64,000 nucleotides of DNA from contig NZ_JAGGLD010000001.1 of NCBI RefSeq assembly GCF_017874255.1, positions 1,054,001-1,118,000 on the forward strand, written 5' to 3'. The translations under genes were made by a program, and so were the position numbers. Below are positions 36,100 to 46,100 of this stretch, piece after piece. The notes under the pieces are model-generated. The model was not told where the DNA came from. It saw nothing but the letters and a program-made list of their open reading frames with translations, and searched no databases. Source of the stretch: Paenibacillus shirakamiensis (lineage in GTDB: Bacteria > Bacillota > Bacilli > Paenibacillales > Paenibacillaceae). The stretch's first letter is position 1. Every line of letters begins with the position of its first letter.

Positions 36100-37080
36100 C
36101 TACGCACCCTCCAAAAGAGTAATCCAAAATGCTCTCTCTTTGGCCAACAACTCTTCCGCATAGGCGAGCTCTCTATCTCGCACAAAATCCCCTGTGATAA
36201 AGCGGTCTTTCACTACATTCCATCCGTCTTTCACCCACTCTACCTGTTCGGACAGTGATGCATACAGAGACTCATCAATCAGACCTTTCTCCCGCAAAGA
36301 TTGGAACAAAAGCGTATTCGCAATATGTCGATTACAGATGATATTGACGCCTACAAGTCCATAAGTTAAATGAGCTTGTCTTTTTTCAGGATCGGCATCT
36401 ACATTCCACATGCCCACCATGGAGAATTTACGAAGTTCCCGCGCTAATCGTTCTGCATTGTCCAGCACTTCAGTCAGCTTCAACTCATAAGGCTGAATCG
36501 AATCTTGCAGATTATACACATAATAAGCGGGACCATCATAACTAGGATTAACGTTGTATTCCGAATGGGTGTAAGCTTTGATTAATCTTTCTTCCGGTAT
36601 TTCATACTCCTCATAACCAGCCAGCGTATCGTCAATGACGTAGAACACGCCTCGCTCCTTGTCGTATCCATTAATCAGTGAATAATGATACCAATGAAAT
36701 CTTTTCCAAGCTAAGCTGCCGGGCAGCCAATCATACAAATCAACATTTATGCTTAAATTGCGTCCATGATCCAGGGTAGTTCGAATTTCCTCCAATAAGT
36801 TCTCTGGATTATGAAAAGTTCCCGGCTCGATGGTCTGGATTACTTGAGATAACGGGAATCGAGCTGGATCGTCCATATAATATAAGGCATCGATGGTGGG
36901 ATAGCGGAAATCCTTATCCGTTGCAGCTTCCCAAGGATAATAGCGATATATGTTCAAATAGGCCGCATCCTTGTAACTTGCCTCCTCCGATACCGCAATG
37001 GAGAAGGCTTGATTAAGCATACAGTTCATCCAGAATTCATTAAAGGGTTTCCTTCCTAATGACAGCTTTGTCTTCATCAT
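36100..37080 (-). CDS. BtrH_N-like protein (papain-type acyltransferase/peptidase fold)
   Basis: 326 residues. The N-terminal half resembles the BtrH N-terminal domain: a Cys near residue 20 (FWMNCMLNQAF), His in FHWYHYSLINGYDKERGVFYV and a following Asp (VIDDT), which could form a Cys-His-Asp triad. The C-terminal half is helical. BtrH transfers an acyl group from an ACP to an aminoglycoside amine in butirosin synthesis; homologues in NRPS clusters are uncharacterised. In this cluster it might transfer the peptidyl or another acyl chain from a carrier protein. ATG ATG start at 37080 with AAGGAG. Assignment is by motif reading and moderate. Confidence 0.6.
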   Translation of the reverse strand: MMKTKLSLGRKPFNEFWMNCMLNQAFSIAVSEEASYKDAAYLNIYRYYPWEAATDKDFRYPTIDALYYMDDPARFPLSQVIQTIEPGTFHNPENLLEEIRTTLDHGRNLSINVDLYDWLPGSLAWKRFHWYHYSLINGYDKERGVFYVIDDTLAGYEEYEIPEERLIKAYTHSEYNVNPSYDGPAYYVYNLQDSIQPYELKLTEVLDNAERLARELRKFSMVGMWNVDADPEKRQAHLTYGLVGVNIICNRHIANTLLFQSLREKGLIDESLYASLSEQVEWVKDGWNVVKDRFITGDFVRDRELAYAEELLAKERAFWITLLEGA

Positions 37081-37115
37081 TTGCCAGCTCCTTAAGCTTT
37101 AAAATGTAGGAATAG

Positions 37116-40100
37116 TCAATTCATTACTTTCGTAAGCACGGCACTTATTTTTTGGCTTGCCCCATCTTCAACGATCACATGCAGAATCGCCATATAATCT
37201 TTCATCAGCTCCATAGCTATCTCTTCATTGAGAAGACTTGTCCTATACTCCAAGGAAAGACCCATTTTGCCATTTTGCTCGGCTGCTTCAAGCGTCAGAT
37301 CGAACTTGCTTACACCCGGATCGAAAGCCAAAGGCTCAAATGTGATACCTCCCGTCTGATAAGCAACACGATCTATATTTTGTAATATGAACATCGTATC
37401 GAACAGTGGATTGCGACTTCGGTCTTGTTCGATCCCTAACTTGTGTACAAGATCTTCGAACGGATAATCCTGATGCTCAAGCGCTCGCAGTACATCCTCA
37501 TGTAACTCAGACAGATAATCACTTACGGTCCTGTATGATTCAGGGAAGCTGCGTATGGCGACCGTATTGACGAACATGCCAAGGAGACCCTCAAGTTGTG
37601 CGTGGTTACGACCAGCTACGGGCGTACCTACAATGATATCTTCTTGCTTACTCCATTTGCTTAATAACATCGAATAAGCTCCGAGAAGCACCGTATATAA
37701 CGTCGTACCACGCTCTTGCGCAAATGCCTTAATCTTCCGTGTCTTCTCTTCCGTTAATATATCGTTAATTAGACCGCCCTCATCATGTTGCATTTCGGGT
37801 CTTGGCTGGGTCTTCTGAAGTTCAAGTGTTGGAAGTTCTCCTTCAAATGCTTCCAGCCAATAACGTTCGTGTGCCTGATAATGCTCATTGCCCATTTGTT
37901 GTTCTTGGAATACGGAGTAATCTCGGTATTGAATATCAAGTTCAGGCAAATGGCCCCCACCATAGACATGGGTCAGTTCGTGCAACAATATGCTGACAGA
38001 GACACCGTCCGTGATAATATGGTGAAAATCCAGCAGTAATAGATGCCGCTCCTCACCAAGTGTAATCAGTCCAGCCCGGAATAACGGAAGACTCCCTAGG
38101 TTGAATGGACGAATAAAGCGCTTCATCAATAGACTAATCCCACCAAATAAATCTTGATCTCCGCCTTCAGCAAGCAATTTACCCGCCGCCATTCTTAGTC
38201 TGGCATTTCGTTCCAGTGTAAATTCAGACCCTGCATGTACACGCTGACGGAATTCGTCCTCCTCGTGATGGAACGTAGTTCTGAGCGTTTCATGACGCCG
38301 AATTATGATTCTAAATGCTTCCTCTAATTTTTCTACATCGAGCTTGCCCTGCATATGAACGGCGAACGGCACATGATACGTTGTGGATTCACCCAAGATC
38401 AGTCCCATCATGAATTGGCGACGCTGTGCTCTTGACATAGGATAATAACCGGAGTCAGGCTGTTGTGGAATGGTTGCTGCTGTTACACTACCATTCATAT
38501 CTAGATGTTCAGCTAGCCCTTCTAGCGTTGGATTGCTAAAAATATCGCGTAGAGGTAACTGAATACCCATGCGTTCAGCAATACGGCTGATCATACCTGC
38601 GGCCTTTAGAGAATGGCCACCCAGCTCAAAGAAATTATCCTTGGCGCCAATAGAATCTACACCTAACAATTCCTTCCAAATCTCCGCTAGCTTATGCTCC
38701 GTATCCGTGGCTAATGGCACCAATACTAGCTCATGGATATCTGTGGGTCCTGGCTGTGGAAAGGCTCTTCGGTCAATTTTCCCCGTGGGTGTAAGCGGAA
38801 TCGCATCCATAAAGACTATGAAGGTAGGGACCATATACGAAGGTAATACTTCGCTGAGATATTCACGCAATTGTAATTTCAAGGAAGCGGCTAAAGTTGA
38901 ATCAAATTTCCCCTCAACGCTTGAATCCACATTTTGCACGACAATATAGGCACAAAGTGCATATTCTCCATCCTCCTCCTGAAATGCAGTAACGACGGAT
39001 TCATGTACTTGTTCGTGACGAAGGAGTACCTGCTCAATTTCACCCATTTCGATCCGGTGCCCCCGGATTTTCACTTGAAAATCTCTTCGTCCTCCATAGG
39101 AAAACTGTCCATTTTCAAGCCAGCGACCTAAATCCCCTGTGCGATACATGCGTTCACCTGAGGCATATGGATTCGGTACGAACGCAACATCCCACTCGGA
39201 ATGACTGAGATACCCGCGCCCGACGCCTGGCCCACCGATACATATTTCACCTGTGACACCTTGAGGTTGCAGTCTAAGATCTTCATCTAGTACCATCATA
39301 ACGGAGCCTTCAATTGGCGTACCGATTGAAATTTCTTCTCCGTCCGTAACTTCCTGGATTGAGGTCCAGACTGTCGTCTCTGTCGGACCGTACAAATTGA
39401 ACAGACGAGCATTCGTAGCAGAACGAAGTCTATGAAGCACATCCTTCGTTAGGGGCTCCGCCCCAATCATGACGATGCTCAGCTTGCGCAGACCATCCTT
39501 TTCTTTACACTGATTCATCCACCATTTGAATCGTGATGGCGTAATTTGTAATACATCAACATCATGTGTATGAATCAGGTTTTGCAAGAGGTGGGCATCG
39601 CCCCGCTCCTCTTCATTAGCTAGCACAATTCGCATCCCTATCGTGAGGGGAAGTAGATTTTCAACAACAAAAATATCAAAAGAAACGGAGGCCATGGCCA
39701 AGATACCTTGACCTTTTTCAAATGGAAGTCTTTTCTTGAACCCGCTAAGAAAATGATCCAAACCACGATGTTCAATCATCACACCTTTCGGACGCCCTGT
39801 GGAGCCAGAAGTATACAGCACATAAGCTAGGTGTTCTGGCCGATGAATGGATTCTGGATTTCCTCTGTCCGCTCCATATAGTGCAGGATCGTCTAAATAC
39901 CACTCATTGGCGACTCGTCCTGCAAATCCTGCATATTCTTTTTCCGTCAACAGGAACGCTTCGCCGCAATCTTCAAGCATCCATTCCACTCTTTCTTTTG
40001 GATAAGAGGGATCTATAGCGACATAAGCCCCCCCAGCTTTCAGAACGCCTAAGATGGCAATAAGTAACAATGGACTGCGGGATGCCATAAGTGCAACGAT

Positions 40101-43100
40101 GCGCTCAGGTCCCACACCCCTTGCACGCAATGTATGAGCTAGCCGGTTAGCACGTTCGTTCAGCTCTGCATACGTCACCGTCTCCACGCCGAAATGAATA
40201 GCAATCGCATCTGGGGTTCTTGCTGCCTGAAGTTCTACGGCTTGCACATAGCCCATCCACGCTGTAGTAACTTTTGAGGAAGATAGTGCATTTTTTTGCT
40301 GGTCTGTCCGGTTGATATCCTCTTGAATCTCCATCCTAGCCTGCCTCCCCTGTTGGTGTGTGGTCTGTACGGGTAAGCTCCTCTCTCTCATCATCGCGAG
40401 CATTTGTAATCGCTCGCTGTCACTTAGCAGCTCAAGCTCCCCGATTGTGCGAATACTCGAAATACACATTTGCTGAACAAGCATTGTGTAGCTTTCTGCC
40501 AAGCGAAGCACCGTTTCCTCCTGAAATAGTTCAGTAGCATACTCGAAATGTAGCTCAATCTCTGTATCTCGTTCTATCGCTTCAAGGGTCAGATCAAATT
40601 TACTGGTGCCCGTATCTATTGGTATTTCCGCAAAGGTGAGACCGCCTGCATCCATCGCTACCCGATCCATATTTTGCAGGATAAACATAACGTCAAATAA
40701 AGGATTACGGCTACTGTCCACATCGATATGAAGCCCTTGAACCAGTGCCTCGAACGGGTAAATCTGATGCGAAAGTGCATCAATAACATGGTGGTGTAAC
40801 TCTTTAATATAGACGCCGATCGATTTATCTCTTTCGGGTCTAATTCGCAGCGCTAACGTGTTGACGAACATCCCGATGATGTCTTGAGTATCTGCATGCG
40901 TTCTGCCAGCGGCAGGCGTCCCTACTATAATGTCATCTTGACCGCTATATTTAGCTAGCAGTGCGGCAAAAGCACCAAGCAACACTGTATATAATGTCGT
41001 CTTGGATTCCCTTGCCAAAGTTCTTACATTCGCCGTGGTCTGCTTGTCCAGGCGGAACCGATGGCGATGTCCTTTATAACTTGGGATCATAGGCCGCGGG
41101 CGATCGGTCGGTAGTTGCAACACCGAAGTATTCCCTTTGAATATGTCCATCCAATATTCCTCATGTTCCTGATCCGTTGAATGATCCATCTGCCACACCG
41201 CATAATCGCGGTATTGCACACGTAACTCAGGTACATCTTTACCTGCATATAATTGCGAGAGCTCTTTTACCAGTATTCCCGCGGATACACCATCCGTAAT
41301 GATATGATGCATATCCAATAACAGCAGATGATCCTTAGCGGAAAGCTCTATTAGACCCACTCGCAGCATAGGCAGATTGTCTAAATGGAACGGGCGCTGG
41401 AACGTATTCATCCGTTTTGTCACTTCAGAGAGATTAAGCTCCGTATGTGACAAGATTTCTTCTTGCATGTCCATCCAATGATTCAACACTTCCACCTTGA
41501 ATGCATAAGGAGCATGGATTTTTTGACTGAACTCGTCCTGAATCATATGAAAGCTTGTCCGCAGAATTTCATGGCGAGCGATGAGTTCTGTGAATGCGTG
41601 TTCCAACCGATCAATATCTAAGATCCCCTGCAAACGGAGTGCAAAAGGCACATGATACATCGTGGCATCTCCGGCTAGCATCTGCATCATAAATTGTCTC
41701 CGCTGGGCCAGCGACATGGGATATAGTGCTCGCGGTTCAGCTTTGGGAATCGACCTACTCGTGCCAGATGCACCTTCTTGCTCTTTGTGCTCTTTGATCC
41801 AAGTTGCCATCTCTGATATAGTCGTTCGTTCAAATAGTAGACTTAGCGGAATTACAGCGCCTGTTAATTGCTGTAATCTACTTGCAAGCACGGCCGCTTT
41901 CAAAGAATGGCCGCCAAGCTCAAAGAAGTCATCATAGATGCCAATAGGTTCGATCGTCTCTCCAAGTACCTCCCTCCAGATCACAGCAATGCGTTGTTCC
42001 ATCTCATCTGTCGGTAACGTCTTATTTTCTTGCGTGCTCATTCCTTTTATGGGCTCAGGCAAAGCACTGCGGTCCACTTTTCCATTTGGTGTAAGAGGAA
42101 TGGCATCCATCTCCATAAGAAAGGATGGAATCATAGCCTCCGGCAGCTTCTCTTTTAATTTCATTCGCCATTCTCGTGAGGACAATGTCTGACCCGATGT
42201 GACAATATAGGCACACAGTTCTTTGTCTTCATCCTTCTGCATATGTACGACTACAATCGCATCCTCTATTTCAGGAAGAGACAACAATTGTGAACGTACC
42301 TCATTTAATTCTATACGTACCCCTCTAATTTTCACCTGTTGGTCTATCCTTGCTACATACATTGCATGACCATCTGGCAACCACTTTGCAATATCTCCTG
42401 TCCGGTACATAACATGTCCTTCTCGGTACGGATGAGGTATGAATCGTTCTGAAGTCAGATCCGGGTTATTCAGATACCCATCAGCCAGACATCGGCCTGC
42501 AATATAAAGCTCTCCAGCAACACCGATTGGGGCCAGTTGACCCCCATATCCCAAAATATATATTTCCGCATTATGCATCGGACCGCCGATTGGCACGTAT
42601 GCACCTCGATAAGCACCGGGCTTGTATGGATACATCGTAGAACATATCGTCGCTTCAGTAGGACCATAACCATTCATAATCTGGATAGAAGGATTAAGCT
42701 TCGTATAAAGTTCCAACGTATCATCTAGGATGGGTTCTACGCCTACGAGCATTTTGTCTAAGTGAAGAGCTGCAGGAGACTCAGTTAGACATCTCGCGAC
42801 TTCTTTTAATAGAGATGGGGGCAAATAAGCAAATGTAATTTGCTCTTCCGTAATTATTTCGGCGATACGCCGCGGATCAAGCCATTTGGGCTCCGGGTAC
42901 AGCACCGTGCAAGCCCCGTACATAAGTGGCATCCATAGTTCTGCTACGCTGACGTCGAACGAAATATTAGTCAGACTTAAGCAACGATCTTTTGGACCAT
43001 ATTGATCTTGGAAGAATTGCTTAAGGGAACAGCCGAAATTATAAAAGCTTAGGTGGGATACGACGACGCCTTTGGGTTGGCCTGTTGAGCCTGATGTATA

Positions 43101-46100
43101 GATTACATACATCGGATCTGTAGGATCGGATAGCGACAGCCTGTCTACTTCCATTTCGGCCAAGAGAACGGTATCATCCGACAAATCTATCTTCTGTATG
43201 AAAGAAGGTATACAGACGGTAGATTTCATCGAATCTAATCCATCTATACATACAAGCTTTGCTCCGCTGTCCTCCAGCATATAGACTATGCGTTCCTCGG
43301 GATAATGCGGGTCTACAGGCATATAAGCGCCTCCCGCCTTCATCACGGCAAGCATAGCTGTCAGCATGGGGATCGAGCGCTCCATCATAACAGCAACCAC
43401 ACTTCCTCTTCCCACACCTTGAGTTTGAAGCGTCAGCGCTAACCTATCACTTCGGCGATCCAATTCAAGATAAGTAAGCGAGGATTCCCCACAAGACACG
43501 GCCAGCGCATCGGGATGAGCCAGCGCTTGCTCCTTGAAGCATTCATGCAGACAACGCGGCGCCGAGAAATCGGCTTCCTTTCTTCCCAGCGTCAAGAGAT
43601 ACCCTCTTTCTTCCTGCGTTAACATATCTATATCGCCTAACGGGGTATCTGGACAAATGGTTATGGTGCGCAATAACTGAACATAATGCCGTAGGAACCG
43701 CTCCGCTGTCTCTTTGTGATACAAGTCGGTGTTATATTCCACAACAAGTCTTAGTCGAGCATTCTCCTCTACAGCCTGTATCATCAGATCGTATTTCGCT
43801 GTGTGATGTGCAAAACGCTCGTGGCGATATGATAAATGCTCGGATGAGGTAGACGATAACCCAAGATTCTGCATGATGAACATGGTGTCGAAGAGTGGAT
43901 TCCGGCTGGCATCCCTTCGATCTACCCACTGCACGATTTCTTCAAATGGATAATCTGCATGAGCATAAGCCCCAGTAGCCAATGCCTTAACTTCAGATAA
44001 AAAGATACGAAACGGCTTGTCCGCACACGGATACGCGCGTAAAGCTATCGTTCCGGTGAACATCCCGGCGATTGCTTCGAACTCTCGTCTGTTGCGGCCT
44101 GCAATCGGCGTGCCTACCGCAATATCTTCGGCCCCCGTGTAGTGGGCAAGAAAAGTATAATAGGCTGACAGTAATACCATAAAGGGAGTTGCGCCTGATT
44201 CGGCGGCGAGCTTATGCACATCGGCCAGCACATCCGCGTTTACATATACGTCGAAGGTCTCCCCATGACTACTTTTTACAGGTGGGCGCGGGGCATCCGT
44301 CGGTAGCTCAAGTGTCGGCCACTCTCCTTGGCATTGCTCGCGCCAATAATTCTCGGAATGTAGCGAACGTGGCTGATGCTGTTGCCACACTGCATAATCC
44401 TTGTATTGCAACGGTAATGGAGGTAAGGAACCGCCTTGATATAAAGTCATTAAATCCTTTAAAAGAATGCCGGCTGACATGCCATCGGATGCAATATGGT
44501 GCATATCCAAAAACAGTACATGACGCTCTGAATTCAGCGTTAACAAGGCTGCGCGGAGCAGTGGAACCGTATCGAGCTTAAAGGGTTGGAACAGATCCTG
44601 CAACACATCTTGTAATGTGTCTTCAGTGACCTCCATACGTGTTAAGTGAAATGGCATAGCGTCATGAACATACTGCATAATCTCTCCGTCTATAATGTGA
44701 AAAGTCGTTCGGAGGGTCTCATGGCGCTCCACAATGGCTTGAAGTACAGACTCCAATCGGTCGCTATCCAGGCTCCCATCCAGATGCAACAACTCCGGTA
44801 AATTGTAGCTACGATCCTCCGGCATCGTCTGTTGCTGTAGATACATACGTTTTTGTGGTGAAGTAACTGGATAATAGGTTTGCAAAGGAGCTTGTAGTAA
44901 CGGTTCCAATTGTGAATTCCCCATTTGGGTACCCTCATGTGCATCGTATGTTGCTTTCATAAAGGGCTCCGCTGCTGCGTTGTTCTGCTTCAGTCTCTGT
45001 TCAATAAACTCTGAGAACGAAGACAGGTCTGGATGAGTCAGTAAATCCGCCACGTGAATTTGGACACCTGCAAGCTCACCAATCCGGTTTACAATTTTGA
45101 GAGCAATGATTGAATCTCCACCAAGCTCAAAAAAACCAGCGTGTACAGGCAGGGTATGATATCCAAGCATCTCTCCCCAGACATCTGCAACTTGTTGTTC
45201 CCATATATGACCGGATCGCTCTCCAGTTAGCTCAACTCTCTTAGGATGCTGAATCATGTTGTTCTCATTCTGCTCCAGCCTTGCTTGCCATCTGGCAAAC
45301 GTATCGTTCATTTCTTGCCTCAAGTCCTCTGGAATGTCTCCTTCCATACTAGGAAAGAATGTAGGCTTGCTTCCGCCACCTGATTCCTCGATCCAGCAAT
45401 GATGAAGATCGAAAGGATAAGTTGGAAGTGGCATACGCAAGCGAGACTGACCCTGATATAGCGTATTCCAATCCATCTCACCACCTAGAACATAATGCTC
45501 GCTTATATCATGTAAAGTGATGTTTAGTTCACGAGATATAGCGGACGGACGCATGTGAGTAGAGTTATCCATCTGAACCATTCCAAATCGAACATTCGGT
45601 GATATATTGTCTTGCAGACCCTTCCCTACCAACATATCTAACGTTTCAGCAAGTTCTTCCCAGCTATGCACGATTATCGCTAGACGATAGCGATGAGCTC
45701 CCCTACCGGTAGCTAGCGTATAACATAGATCAGATAGATTGGCATTATGTTCAAAAGTGTAATCTCGCATGCGCACGACTAACTCCTGAAGCGCAGACAT
45801 ACTATGAGCGGAAAGACAACATAATTCTGGTCCATTGGGACGATTAGAAGATAACTGAGGAGGAGCCTCTTCCAGTACAATATGGCAATTGGTCCCACTC
45901 ATACCGAAGGCACTCACTCCGCATCGTCTTGAGCTTCCTTCAATCTCCCATGACGTTAGTTCATCATTAACATATACTGGAGAATCCACAAATGAAATAT
46001 TTCGATTTGGGGAACGAAAATGAAGGGTCGGCGGAAGCTCTTTGTGGACCAGCGAAAGGATAGCCTTTAGCAGTCCTGCTATCCCGGCGGCGTGATCGAG

